Source of the DNA: a virus
DNA length: 64,000 nucleotides
Virus record (IMG/VR): IMGVR_UViG_3300032323_001119
Span: 46,438 to 110,437 of that record
Strand: one strand, 5' to 3'
The notes under the pieces: generated by a model
The model's database searches: none
What the model saw: the letters and a program-made list of their open reading frames with translations, nothing else
Told to the model about the DNA's origin: nothing
In this document: piece after piece, positions 23,806 through 32,894 of the stretch
Layout: each line of letters opens with the position of its first letter
Numbering within the stretch: the first letter of the stretch is position 1
Program-made: the position numbers and the translations under genes

Positions 23806-24602
23806 ACCTGAAATAACTTTCCGTCCACAACGCATGAGTATTCTGGTGACACATGAATCATCTGAATATGTGGATAATCATTTACAATGTGAGCGATAGC
23901 AAAACCTTTTTGCCAATCGTGATGTTGCGTGTACTTCATTCCTGGTCCCTTTTCGTCACACATGTGACCAATTTCATATCCACGAAGAGTTTCTCCAGCT
24001 CCATTATTTCTTAACTCATATGTAACCATGTGAGAAGCAATTCGGTGTGAGTGTCCTCTGATCAAAGATATCTGCATATCCTCCATGTCTTTTCTTGCTG
24101 ACCCTGTTGCTGCAATGGACAATCCATGGTGAACGTGAATATCTCCAAAACGGCGCTTAGGAAGTTCATCGTAATAAATGTACTCATATCCAAGTGAGTC
24201 TAGTGACCACAATGCTTCTGGTGTTACTTCATTAATATAATCTGGAAGCTTAGCGTCCACATAATTAAAGATACGGATATCATGATTTCCTAAAGCAGAA
24301 AATAGCTGTGCGTTTGGAAGCATTTCTCTAGTCTTTGAATAGAAGTCTCTTGCACCCTTTGCTTCATGTCTCATCATAGGAACAATTAAATCCTTGCTGT
24401 CATTCTTATGCAACTGCATAAATTCAGCAGAACGACCTTCTGTATATTTACTATAACAGGCTTGATCATCTGTGTCACCTAGGTAATCAACGACATCTGG
24501 CTTAAACCACTTCATTACCTTAAACCAAAGCTCGATCATCTTATCGTCTTGATAAGGGAATTGCTGGTCGGATGAAAGCATCCATTTTAAATCATTTGAC
24601 AT
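23802..24602 (-). CDS. Calcineurin-like metallophosphoesterase
   Basis: 266 residues. Metal motifs appear in order: SSDQQFP (variant of DxH), VVDYLGDTDDQ (GDxxD), FSALGNHDIR (GNHD), DIHVHHGLS, and RGHSHRIASH (GHxH). It hydrolyses phosphoesters, perhaps nucleotides, DNA ends or RNA caps. It is the first gene of the replication operon, behind a strong promoter and a 24-base palindrome. Confidence 0.9.
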   Translation of the reverse strand: MSNDLKWMLSSDQQFPYQDDKMIELWFKVMKWFKPDVVDYLGDTDDQACYSKYTEGRSAEFMQLHKNDSKDLIVPMMRHEAKGARDFYSKTREMLPNAQLFSALGNHDIRIFNYVDAKLPDYINEVTPEALWSLDSLGYEYIYYDELPKRRFGDIHVHHGLSIAATGSARKDMEDMQISLIRGHSHRIASHMVTYELRNNGAGETLRGYEIGHMCDEKGPGMKYTQHHDWQKGFAIAHIVNDYPHIQMIHVSPEYSCVVDGKLFQV

Positions 24603-24620
24603 TATTTACCTTAATGTTAA

Positions 24621-24644
24621 TAGGCCATGAATATTCATGGCCTA
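24621..24644. promoter_or_regulatory. 24-base perfect palindrome in the replication-operon leader
   Basis: TAGGCCATGAAT followed by its exact reverse complement. It starts about 7 bases downstream of the predicted +1 of the promoter at 24658-24685 and ends 19 bases before the phosphoesterase ATG. It could be an operator, an attenuator or a processing hairpin; the missing loop favours a DNA-binding site. Confidence 0.6.
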
Positions 24645-24657
24645 AGAGATACATCAA

Positions 24658-24685
24658 ATTGTAGCATACTGATTTAGATTGTCAA
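24658..24685 (-). promoter_or_regulatory. Promoter TTGACA-N16-TACAAT (TGC extended) for the replication operon
   Basis: Perfect -35 TTGACA (24680-24685), 16-base spacer and TACAAT (24658-24663) preceded by TGC. It drives the phosphoesterase-helicase-primase operon. Confidence 0.75.
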
Positions 24686-24692
24686 TACCTAA

Positions 24693-25112
24693 TTAGGCTA
24701 CTGCAATCCATTGAACAAAAACTTCACCATTTGCAGTTGCACCCATAGGAAGCATTGAAATTGTAAACTCGGTGCTGCTTGCAGTTGTAACAACTGGGCT
24801 ATATTTATGCTTTAAAAAATTTGCTGTGCTTGCTTGCCAAATTGTGCAAACAATATTAGGTCTAGAGGCAAAAGACTTTGCAAACTTTACTGTTGCTTTT
24901 CCAGTTCCAGCAGTATTGCATGGAACCTTTAGTCTGCCAGACTCAATTACTACTTGTCCACTAGGTGCACCATCTGCACCACCAGTATTGTTATTGACAA
25001 CGCTGTTAGCCATACTATTAATAATATTAATATTAGAAACTATGCTTGCCATCAATTCAGAGGTTATAGGATCCCCTGGATTAACTGACATAGGCTTTAG
25101 TTGTTCTGCCAT
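24693..25112 (-). CDS. H-type lectin-like tail protein
   Basis: 139 residues. The N-terminal part resembles phage fibre attachment sequences (ITSELMASIVSNINIINSMA). The C-terminal 80 residues follow the H-type lectin pattern (ATVKFAKSFASRPNIVCTIW ... TEFTISMLP ... VFVQWIAVA), a six-stranded sugar-binding trimer. It probably forms a receptor-binding tip. It ends the tail-fibre operon, with a good ribosome site in the preceding coiled-coil gene. Confidence 0.65.
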   Translation of the reverse strand: MAEQLKPMSVNPGDPITSELMASIVSNINIINSMANSVVNNNTGGADGAPSGQVVIESGRLKVPCNTAGTGKATVKFAKSFASRPNIVCTIWQASTANFLKHKYSPVVTTASSTEFTISMLPMGATANGEVFVQWIAVA

Positions 25113-25115
25113 TTT

Positions 25116-25265
25116 CTATTTCTCCTCTGGCTCCGCAGTATTTTGACCTTGCTGAAGCTGTGTAATTTCTGCACGAAGAACTGCAATATGGGTCTCATAT
25201 TGTGAGACTAGTTCTCCGATTCTTTGCTGTAGCGCAGCTACAACTAGTTCTAACTTGTTATCCAT
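25116..25265 (-). CDS. 49-residue coiled-coil protein
   Basis: MDNKLELVVAALQQRIGELV with heptad Leu/Ile/Val spacing through residue 38, then a charged Glu/Pro tail. AGGAG lies upstream and a TTGACG-N17-TATACT promoter precedes it. The position between the large S74 fibre and the lectin-like protein suggests a trimerisation or chaperone element of the fibre. Confidence 0.75.
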   Translation of the reverse strand: MDNKLELVVAALQQRIGELVSQYETHIAVLRAEITQLQQGQNTAEPEEK

Positions 25266-25287
25266 TATATCTCCTTGATAGATTTAC

Positions 25288-25316
25288 AGTATACCATTAC
25301 GGTTCAAGTGCGTCAA
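25288..25316 (-). promoter_or_regulatory. Promoter TTGACG-N17-TATACT (TGG extended)
   Basis: TTGACG (25311-25316) and TATACT (25288-25293), 17-base spacer, TGG extension, in the last codons of the upstream S74 fibre gene. It drives the coiled-coil and lectin-like genes. Confidence 0.65.
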
Positions 25317-27873
25317 TCCTTGAAGAAAGTATGTTTATTTTTTCAGAAACTTCTTGTATTGCCAAAACTAAAGATGCGGTTAATCTATCGTAGGCTATGC
25401 CGTCTGGCTTATTTTCTTCATTATAATTAACTACTGTTCTAAGTTGTGGTATTTCATGAAGCTCTTCAGCAATGAGGCCAGAAAGAGTTCTAGGTTCGCC
25501 ATTATATCCAGTATCTCCAATATAATTATAAGTTACGGGCTTTAATGAATTAATTATGTCTAGGTACCCAGATTTGTTAATTTCAATAATATTTTCCTTA
25601 TATCTTGAGCTAGAAACCTGTACCCTTAAAAACCCTGCATCTTGAACTATAGAGTTTCCAGAACCAGTACCTAAAGTATTTGCAAATATTCTGCCATTAG
25701 AAAAAAGCCTTGTTACGTTACCACCAAGGTCTATATAGGCGTCTGTAGCAACTCCGTAGTTACCATTTCCTATTAATAATCTTCTCCATCTGAAGCTGTC
25801 TAAGCCTAAATCAGATCCGCCGTTATAAAATGGATAGCATGAGGTTACCCACCCGCTGGTAGAGGTGCTAACAAAAGCTATGGCATTTACTGCTGTTGAA
25901 ATAACCTGACCAGAGTCTACTGGGCCAGATCTTAAATAAGATGTTTTAAATCTTCCTGAGCTTGAATCTGTAGAAATATCAATATTAACACCTGTAATCA
26001 TTCCTGCCCGAATTTTTTCTGCATCAATAAATCCTGAATAAACATATGTTGAAACTACGTTATCTGCTATAACAGTTCCAGCTTCTAATACACCGCCATT
26101 AATAAAATTTCCATTTGTGCTATTATTAATTTTTCTAATTACTTCAGCTTTACTGAAATTAACTGCAGGCAATGCTGCATCAGCAGTTGTTTTAGCAGAA
26201 TTTGCTGTAGAAGCAGCAGAAGTTGCTGTAGCAGCAGCAGAAGTTGCTGTAGCAGCAGCAGAAGTTGCTGTAGAAGAAGCATTAGTGGCTTTTGTATCTG
26301 TAGCAGCTAAAGCACTAGTCGTTGCATACCCAGAAAGAATTGTTCCAGAACCAAGTACTGCATTTTGTGCATATAAAGTTCCGTCAGCAGCAACTCTGAA
26401 CTTAGCATTTGCATCGGGTGTATTATTGCCAGCCCACATAACAAATGATGTTCCTCCTGAAGAAGCTGTTTGTAAATAAATGCTGTTGGCGGCTGTAGAA
26501 CCAACCTGTATCTTTCCTGAGCTATCTAAAATAACATTGTTTTTGGATAACGTGGTATCATCTAGTGTCCATCCAGCAATGCTTCCACCATTTGCAGTTA
26601 TGTTTCCAGTCTCTGCGGAAATTGTTACAGACTTTGTCCCATTTGCAACCTTAAGTCCTTTTGAGTTTAAGGCAAATCCGTTTCCAGTTAAGTTTCCAGT
26701 AGATGTATCTATGGTTCCACTATATATCGATGCCCCAGTTGTAGACATAAATATATTTCCGCTAAATGTTCCACCTCTTGCAGTTACATTTCCATCTATT
26801 GCAAATGTGGACCCGTCCCAGAGAAGATAATTACTTGTTGCTCCGCCAACTTTTAGTCTTGCACTATTGGTTGCATTAACATACCAATAATTACTAGCAT
26901 CAAAGTAGAGTCCTTTATTTGTTGAAACAGATCCAACACCCACTCCGAATTGGAATGGACCCCCTGTTATATAATTTGAAACAGATGGCGTACCTTCAAC
27001 TCTAACATCTGATGCAGATATGTATGCAGATGAAGTGTTATTGTATTCGTCATACGTAGCAACAGCTATCTGATAGGTTGAGCCAATTGCAAGTCCTGCA
27101 AGCTTATATGTGGTTCCAGTTCCTGGAGAATCAACATATGAGTATGTTGCCCCATTATCGTTACTAAATCTAATTCTATATCCTCTTATGCCACCTCCAG
27201 TTACTGCTGGCCAAGAAACATTTGCAAATGCATTAAAGCCAAGGTAGCCGCTTGTGTCTATTCCGCTTGTAGTGGTTACAGAGGTAACGTTTGCTGGGCC
27301 AACTGTGTCTACCGTAATTGGATCAGATGCTTTAAACGGACCAAAGGTAACACTTTTTTTTCTATAGTCTTGGTCTCTTGTATCTACACGAATCCACCTA
27401 TTTGCTGTATTGGAAACAAGTATCGTTGCTGAATTGCCGTTTCCATTCCATACTAAATATTCTTCTCCTGAAAATGCTCCTGTAAGGCTTTCGTATATTT
27501 GTATGTCTATAAGCCACTTGTTTGCGGGCAATGCTTTGTCTATCAAGTCCCACTTAACACCATAAGAAAGAAGTCCTGGAGTTACAGAAAGATTTGTAAC
27601 AGGCTGTGTTAAATCTGGAGTTTGAAGAGTAATTAAAAAGTTTGCTGATCTTGGGCCCTGTATTGGTTGCGATGGATTATCTGGATTGTCATACAAATAG
27701 GCAAATGAGAATGGGTAGGTTCTATTTACAACTACGTTGTAGCCGTCATCTGTAACAACAAAAGTATCTGGAGATGTTTGAGATGCAACCCTTGCAGCAT
27801 CTGTTGGGTTTGCCTGTAAATCTGCAGACCTTCTGTTAAGAAATCTATCGATTGCGTCGTTGTATCCTGCCAT
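25297..27873 (-). CDS. Tail fibre with fibronectin III domain and S74 endosialidase-type chaperone
   Basis: 858 residues. N-terminal tail-binding region; a fibronectin type III domain at about residues 190-300 (VSWPAVTGGGIRGYRIRFSN); beta-helical repeats (GNITANGGSIAGWTLDD); an Ala/Thr coiled-coil stretch; and a C-terminal intramolecular chaperone (Peptidase S74, about residues 750-858) with SSRYKENI, carrying the Ser/Lys self-cleavage pair, and LSGLIAEEL. The chaperone folds a trimeric fibre and then cleaves itself off. The start overlaps the upstream stop (TAATG). Confidence 0.85.
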   Translation of the reverse strand: MAGYNDAIDRFLNRRSADLQANPTDAARVASQTSPDTFVVTDDGYNVVVNRTYPFSFAYLYDNPDNPSQPIQGPRSANFLITLQTPDLTQPVTNLSVTPGLLSYGVKWDLIDKALPANKWLIDIQIYESLTGAFSGEEYLVWNGNGNSATILVSNTANRWIRVDTRDQDYRKKSVTFGPFKASDPITVDTVGPANVTSVTTTSGIDTSGYLGFNAFANVSWPAVTGGGIRGYRIRFSNDNGATYSYVDSPGTGTTYKLAGLAIGSTYQIAVATYDEYNNTSSAYISASDVRVEGTPSVSNYITGGPFQFGVGVGSVSTNKGLYFDASNYWYVNATNSARLKVGGATSNYLLWDGSTFAIDGNVTARGGTFSGNIFMSTTGASIYSGTIDTSTGNLTGNGFALNSKGLKVANGTKSVTISAETGNITANGGSIAGWTLDDTTLSKNNVILDSSGKIQVGSTAANSIYLQTASSGGTSFVMWAGNNTPDANAKFRVAADGTLYAQNAVLGSGTILSGYATTSALAATDTKATNASSTATSAAATATSAAATATSAASTANSAKTTADAALPAVNFSKAEVIRKINNSTNGNFINGGVLEAGTVIADNVVSTYVYSGFIDAEKIRAGMITGVNIDISTDSSSGRFKTSYLRSGPVDSGQVISTAVNAIAFVSTSTSGWVTSCYPFYNGGSDLGLDSFRWRRLLIGNGNYGVATDAYIDLGGNVTRLFSNGRIFANTLGTGSGNSIVQDAGFLRVQVSSSRYKENIIEINKSGYLDIINSLKPVTYNYIGDTGYNGEPRTLSGLIAEELHEIPQLRTVVNYNEENKPDGIAYDRLTASLVLAIQEVSEKINILSSRIDALEP
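26212..26279 (-). repeat. Tandem 21-24 base Ala/Thr/Ser repeat in the fibre gene
   Basis: About three near-identical copies of AGAAGTTGCTGTAGCAGCAGC encode ATSAAAT repeats, a short coiled-coil spacer. Such repeats can vary in number by slippage. Confidence 0.65.
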
Positions 27874-28760
27874 TATAAGAACCCTAAATTAATTTTGTAT
27901 TCTATATCCATTTCAACACCAAGCTTTTTTACAATAGGGTTTGCTAAAACAGATCGGCTAATTAATCCGTACTGGGGATTATATCTGTCGTCATCGTTTA
28001 TTCTTAACCCATCTAAAAGCACTATAGTTGATCCAGTAGATTTTGCTTTTCCTCCGACTTCTATTTTAGTGATAGAAGAAAAGTCTATGGCGTCACCAGA
28101 AGAAAAAGAAGAATTGAATAAGTCAGATAGTTTAGCGGTAAGAATTTTTTCTCCAATAGTGCTTGATGCTGCAAACCTTACTTCTTTGTAGTCAGTAGGA
28201 GAGCTATAAAAACGAACGTAAACATAGTCTAGATTTAAATCTATTTGATAAAAAGCAATAGTTAAGCTATCGTCCACTCCGTATCCAGAAATGTCAAACA
28301 CGGTATCTAGAGAATAAGATTTAGATTGATTCATCGGTGCAGAAATTTTAAAGTAAGAAGATCCTATTCTGGGCTGTGGGCTAGAAACTTTTTCTGCTTC
28401 ATCTCCATTTGAATCTCTCCAAGAATATGAGTTCTCAAATGAAGATATGTATTGAGAAGAAAAATCTGTATTCTGAAGTGCTGCTGTTGGGAAAATTCCT
28501 ATTTCACTGATTACGCCTTCAACGTCTGTAGGCAGTGTGGTTTTATAGACAACCGAGTATGTAGTTTCTCCAGTGGCCGTATTGGTTTGAATATCAGAGC
28601 TTCCTAAAAATACACCAGATCTATAAAACTCAAACTGCATATCTGTATCGTTTGCTGACTCTGCTCTATTGCCTATGCCAATAGCAATATCTTTTTCGTT
28701 AAAGTTGAGTCCATTTGCCATATAAGAAGTTATAAATCTTTTACCAAATTTTGTTATCAT
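27873..28760 (-). CDS. Minor tail protein
   Basis: 295 residues, beta-rich. N-terminus MITKFGKRFITSYMANGLNF and a central carbohydrate-binding-module-like part (SLDTVFDISGYGVDDSLTIA ... YVRFYSSPTDYKEVRF). Found between the Gly-rich minor tail protein and the S74 fibre, overlapping both. A tail-tip or fibre-connecting role is inferred from order; no catalytic motif seen. Confidence 0.7.
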   Translation of the reverse strand: MITKFGKRFITSYMANGLNFNEKDIAIGIGNRAESANDTDMQFEFYRSGVFLGSSDIQTNTATGETTYSVVYKTTLPTDVEGVISEIGIFPTAALQNTDFSSQYISSFENSYSWRDSNGDEAEKVSSPQPRIGSSYFKISAPMNQSKSYSLDTVFDISGYGVDDSLTIAFYQIDLNLDYVYVRFYSSPTDYKEVRFAASSTIGEKILTAKLSDLFNSSFSSGDAIDFSSITKIEVGGKAKSTGSTIVLLDGLRINDDDRYNPQYGLISRSVLANPIVKKLGVEMDIEYKINLGFL

Positions 28761-29161
28761 ATTAGAACTACCCCTTTTACTATTTCCCCAACGCTATTTT
28801 TTACTTCAAACTTGACTCTAAGGAATCTATTGTTATTAGAATCATAGTATATTTCTGGGTCAGTTATAGTTTGTCCCGAAGAATATCTCTTACCAGTAGC
28901 TCCAATTAAAACAATGTCTTCTAAGTTAGGTGCAGCTAAACCTGTTTCTCCTTCGCCACCTTCTCCACCCTCGCCACCTTCTCCGTCTCCATCTCCTGGA
29001 ACAGTAGGCACATAGGTTTTATCAACAGTATTGGTATATAAATTAACAACGTCATACTGATCTGTTTTTAGTATGCCAATAAGTGGAGAGTCTACTGGTA
29101 GTTGTACCTTGACTCCACCAGCTACTTGTGAGCTACCTATTTTTGGATTCTTTTTAACCAT
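28757..29161 (-). CDS. Minor tail protein with Gly-Glu linker
   Basis: 134 residues: N-terminal beta part (GGVKVQLPVDSPLIGILKTD), an acidic Gly linker (GDGDGEGGEGGEGGEGETG, about residues 55-75), and a second beta part (YYDSNNNRFLRVKFEVKNS). It is likely a two-domain baseplate or tail-tip piece joined by a flexible arm. TGGTAGAAT ends 6 bases before the ATG and no Shine-Dalgarno is visible, indicating a leaderless start. Confidence 0.65.
   Translation of the reverse strand: MVKKNPKIGSSQVAGGVKVQLPVDSPLIGILKTDQYDVVNLYTNTVDKTYVPTVPGDGDGEGGEGGEGGEGETGLAAPNLEDIVLIGATGKRYSSGQTITDPEIYYDSNNNRFLRVKFEVKNSVGEIVKGVVLI
29068..29076 (-). other. No separate element called here; within minor tail gene
   Basis: Placeholder-free note: this short stretch is ordinary coding sequence of the minor tail protein and carries no independent signal. 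Confidence 0.05.
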
Positions 29162-29167
29162 ATAAAG

Positions 29168-29176
29168 ATTCTACCA
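29168..29176 (-). promoter_or_regulatory. Extended -10 promoter TGGTAGAAT, leaderless layout
   Basis: The minus strand reads TGGTAGAAT, then CTTTAT, then the ATG at 29161. The -10 match is imperfect (TAGAAT) but the TGG extension and 6-base spacing repeat the pattern seen at other starts. Confidence 0.45.
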
Positions 29177-29181
29177 TTTCA

Positions 29182-32100
29182 TTAAACATAAATCGACCTA
29201 CACACTATAGTAGTAGAAGGGGAATCACTGTATCCCTGCTCTATATTTAATACTATATACTTGCCAGCCGTAAAACCAGTATCTTCTGATGAATACACTA
29301 AGTTGCTTGGATATGATATTTCAACGACATCCCCTGTTTCCAAAGTAGGGTTTGGAAACACTTCTAGAGTTAAAACGGTCTGCTGTTTTGACCACTGAGT
29401 TCTCATCCATTCAGACAAAGCCTTTGCCTCGGACTCTTTTTGAATCCAAGTGGATTCAAATGCTACCTGCTCTTCTGCCTTAGTAGAAGAAAGATCAGGA
29501 TCTATGTATTCAAATGGATCTAAGGGGGCTATTGTTTCTCCAACTACAATAAAACTTTTTTGTCCGCCGTCAGCCAAATCAATAAAAGCACCAGTATTAT
29601 TTAATATGTAGGCATCAATACCAAATGACGTTGCATCATATCCAAGTAGTGTTGCGTTTGGGTTTAGTATTATTTGAGGGTACTTAACAAACCCTGGCCT
29701 AGTAGCATATCTGGTAGATATCTTTTTTATTTCTCTAGCAACTGGCCCGAACTCTTTAATCCAGGAAGGAGCTGTAGAGGTAGAGTCTGTGCCGCTTGAA
29801 AGAAATTCTCCAAATACATTTTTTAAAGAAGTTGCAGACCCTACATATGATGCATAGTTGTCGTAATCATAAGAGCCTTCAAACTCTTCTTTCTTTAGAG
29901 TTGAAGAGTAAACATAATCGAAGGCTGACTCTCCCTGTATTCCTAATAAAGCAATTTTATTTGATAAAGCAATTGGAGATGAATCAGTTGCAGTAATAAT
30001 TTGATTATTAAATTTAATCTTAAATATAAGTTTACCAGCTACTGCCTTAGAAACTTTTACATCTACTCTATAAAATTCTCCACCAGATACCCCAGTAATA
30101 GAATTGTCTTCAGTTTTTTGTGTATCCGATATGACAGTTTCTACTCCATTTACAAGTTTAAATAACTGAACGTCTCTAGAGTTTAAGCCTTTGTTGGCTA
30201 CATTTTGAGATGTTGCAATTTTTAATATGTATCCGTTTAAATTATTTGATGAAAGTCCTATTCCTAATCCAGCTGAAACTGGTTGCTCTCCAGTAACCCT
30301 ATTATTGCTATCTCGTGCAAGCTTAAAGAATAGAGCTGTTCCAATGGAAAAGTAAGTTTTATCGGCGAAGTCTAGGCCAGCAGATATGTTGGCGCAGTAG
30401 TATTCTTTTGAAGCAGGGGGTGCAACTATAGTCAAAAGTGATCTGGATATCGATGTTCCAGATCCATCCGTCTGTTTTAAGAAAAATACAGATTCATCAC
30501 CTGCATTTGTTTTTGCAGACAAATTAAGTCTGGAGCCAGACCACTCTTGTTTTAAAGCATCTACGTTGACTAAATGCTCATCTCCAATACCTATACCCTT
30601 ACCAGTTGCATTAAATGCATTTCTTTGTTTAATCCTAAATCTAAGAGTAGGTGCAAAAGAATTTATTTTGCTTTCTCCTAAATACTTTGCAATATCAGAG
30701 TCAGAAGTTATCCATTTTTTTACTGTGGTGCCTGGCGCAGATAAAGGTTCATATCTAAATTCCATTGCGTCGTATTCTATTATTTCATTATTGAGTAAAA
30801 AGTAACCAGATTTATTGTAGAATGAATTGTCTGCTAATCCACTATAAACAGTTATTGGTGCTAAGCTAACAACACCTAAAGGTGCATTTGTTTCTGCAGT
30901 TGCTGATGCAGGCAAAGTGGTTTGCAAAGCTGCTGCTCCTAGAGCAGCTGGAGGGGAAACATACAGGTTATCTGATGATCCTTTATAGTTAGTGCTAATT
31001 ATAGGAGTGTATATAACCTTTACTGCTTTTACAGATGGAACAGTTTCTTTTGTTAAAGATATGATGTTTGGTACGTTAGATCCTTTTGTTGCACTTCTAA
31101 ATTTAAAGCTAGAAGTTCTTGACTTGTCAAACAAATAGTCTCTAGGGTAAAATTGCAAGATATCATTATTGTCAAAAGTAGCAATCATTTGTGTGTCTCT
31201 GCATAAATCTTGTATGTGCTGCCAGACAGTTTTAGTATCTTCTGTGTACCAATACAATGGAACTATAGTTGCGGAGTCTGTTTTATTTGGATCCGCCTTG
31301 CCATAAGTATTAAAATTATAACTAGTAAATCCAATACTGTCTAGCAGCCTTCTTACAATAGCTTGGGAAGGAGCATTCTGAATAACAATATCTGGAGCCA
31401 ATATTTCTTGCAAAAATTTAGCACCATCTAATCCTTGAATATCCATGTCTCCAAATTCTGATATAGTAAAAGAATCTATGTAAAAAACTCCCTGTGGGAT
31501 TACATCATTACCTATCTTATTAAATGGCATCACCTTAATATTTTTATATAAGTTTATATTGGACTTATTAAACGCTAGTGTTTTATCATACTCTATTCCT
31601 CTCCTGTCAAATCCCTCAAGTGAGATAGACAGGGAATTTGAAGTTACAGATCCTACTGGAACAATGCCAGACGAATCATCAGAAGAATTTTTTGAAACAT
31701 TAAATGAAACTAATCTATCTGATACATCCTGTATATACCTCGCTCCCACCTCTATTACTCCAAGGAACGAGTTGGCTACATTTATTGTGTTAACGCTAAC
31801 AATTATTTTTTTAATATTAACAGGTGCGGATGGTGTTGTAAACTTTGTTGTAGACCAAGATGAGCCATTATAGTATAGTTGGAATACTCCATCTGTAGGC
31901 ACAACACCATTTGTTGATATTGTAGACTCTACACCAGCATGATCTTGTATTTTAATATTCCAGTTAGCTGGCTTAGAGTAAGATGTTTCAAATTTAACAA
32001 CTATTGTATTTGCTACAGCAGTTTTTGCTACTGGATAATCTACTGTAAAATTACAATTAGATAATGAATTTCCAGATGCTTGTGGAGAAAGCCAGAACTT

Positions 32101-32445
32101 GTATTGAGTTTTTGTACTAGAAAAGTATGTTCTAATTGGCATGTCTGACGAAACGTTGTATTTTGGTATTTGAGTAATTACGTTTGGATTTAAAACGAAA
32201 TAGTTTATACCAGCAAAAGATGGTCTTCTTGGATCAATAATATTTTTTAGCGGGAATAGCTTTTTAAAAGGCTGGTAAGACTTTTTAGTAACTGGATCTA
32301 TTATGGTTGCAGTTTCTACTGGAGAAGATATAGACACCCCATCAATTAGGTCATTCATATTATATTCAAGCCAGCATCCGCCAGACATAGAGTATGAAAT
32401 AGACTGATTTATTTTAGTTAGTGTGTCCTGGCTTACTGGCAGCAT
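29182..32445 (-). CDS. Large minor tail / tail-tip protein
   Basis: 1087 residues from the ATG at 32445, which overlaps the upstream stop (TAATG); an earlier in-frame start would add 11 residues inside the neighbouring gene. N-terminal part MLPVSQDTLTKINQSISYSM with repeated beta domains, a carbohydrate-module-like middle, and a C-terminal region rich in beta strands (LEVFPNPTLETGDVVEISYP). Size and position after the Dit-like protein fit the tail-tip (Tal-like) baseplate hub of siphophages. No peptidase or lysozyme motif identified. Confidence 0.75.
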   Translation of the reverse strand: MLPVSQDTLTKINQSISYSMSGGCWLEYNMNDLIDGVSISSPVETATIIDPVTKKSYQPFKKLFPLKNIIDPRRPSFAGINYFVLNPNVITQIPKYNVSSDMPIRTYFSSTKTQYKFWLSPQASGNSLSNCNFTVDYPVAKTAVANTIVVKFETSYSKPANWNIKIQDHAGVESTISTNGVVPTDGVFQLYYNGSSWSTTKFTTPSAPVNIKKIIVSVNTINVANSFLGVIEVGARYIQDVSDRLVSFNVSKNSSDDSSGIVPVGSVTSNSLSISLEGFDRRGIEYDKTLAFNKSNINLYKNIKVMPFNKIGNDVIPQGVFYIDSFTISEFGDMDIQGLDGAKFLQEILAPDIVIQNAPSQAIVRRLLDSIGFTSYNFNTYGKADPNKTDSATIVPLYWYTEDTKTVWQHIQDLCRDTQMIATFDNNDILQFYPRDYLFDKSRTSSFKFRSATKGSNVPNIISLTKETVPSVKAVKVIYTPIISTNYKGSSDNLYVSPPAALGAAALQTTLPASATAETNAPLGVVSLAPITVYSGLADNSFYNKSGYFLLNNEIIEYDAMEFRYEPLSAPGTTVKKWITSDSDIAKYLGESKINSFAPTLRFRIKQRNAFNATGKGIGIGDEHLVNVDALKQEWSGSRLNLSAKTNAGDESVFFLKQTDGSGTSISRSLLTIVAPPASKEYYCANISAGLDFADKTYFSIGTALFFKLARDSNNRVTGEQPVSAGLGIGLSSNNLNGYILKIATSQNVANKGLNSRDVQLFKLVNGVETVISDTQKTEDNSITGVSGGEFYRVDVKVSKAVAGKLIFKIKFNNQIITATDSSPIALSNKIALLGIQGESAFDYVYSSTLKKEEFEGSYDYDNYASYVGSATSLKNVFGEFLSSGTDSTSTAPSWIKEFGPVAREIKKISTRYATRPGFVKYPQIILNPNATLLGYDATSFGIDAYILNNTGAFIDLADGGQKSFIVVGETIAPLDPFEYIDPDLSSTKAEEQVAFESTWIQKESEAKALSEWMRTQWSKQQTVLTLEVFPNPTLETGDVVEISYPSNLVYSSEDTGFTAGKYIVLNIEQGYSDSPSTTIVCRSIYV

Positions 32446-32894
32446 TATACTTCTTCCAGTGAAATAGATACATCCCAAAATGCCTGTGGAGCATCAGATA
32501 TTTTTTCTTTTACATTTCTTTTAATTAAATTAAATGAGCAGGCTGTAAATGACGCAAGGAATTCCTCTGTTCTTGTAGAGTTATATGCAATTCGTACATT
32601 AAAAGTTCCCTGCCCTTTAGCGCTTAAATAAAATGTTCTTAGGTCTTCTGCCCCCCAAAAGCCATCTACGGTCATTGTAGAGTATGATGGAACCGTGCTC
32701 CATGAGGTAGATACAGTCTTCTTATCGGCTATAAACAGCTTTCTAAGGCTTCCATTGGCCATCCTAGCAGTTCTTTCAAACCTTTGTGTATCTATAGATA
32801 TAGGGGATCTATTATGTTCTGTTAATTGACGCCATGCGTTAGTAGAGTCTTGTATAAACAAGGCTGCACCTACTGGTAAAATTAAAGCTGGCAT
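32445..32894 (-). CDS. Distal tail (Dit-like) protein
   Basis: 149 residues, beta-rich (TVSTSWSTVPSYSTMTVDGF, YNSTRTEEFLASFTACSFNL, FWDVSISLEEV). It directly follows the tape measure and precedes the tail-tip hub, the usual place of Dit. Its end overlaps the hub start. The assignment rests mostly on gene order. Confidence 0.65.
   Translation of the reverse strand: MPALILPVGAALFIQDSTNAWRQLTEHNRSPISIDTQRFERTARMANGSLRKLFIADKKTVSTSWSTVPSYSTMTVDGFWGAEDLRTFYLSAKGQGTFNVRIAYNSTRTEEFLASFTACSFNLIKRNVKEKISDAPQAFWDVSISLEEV

Noticed and set aside
29068-29076. A possible extra regulatory site inside the minor tail gene, entered in the feature list at very low confidence.
   Set aside because: It is ordinary coding sequence; disregard that entry.
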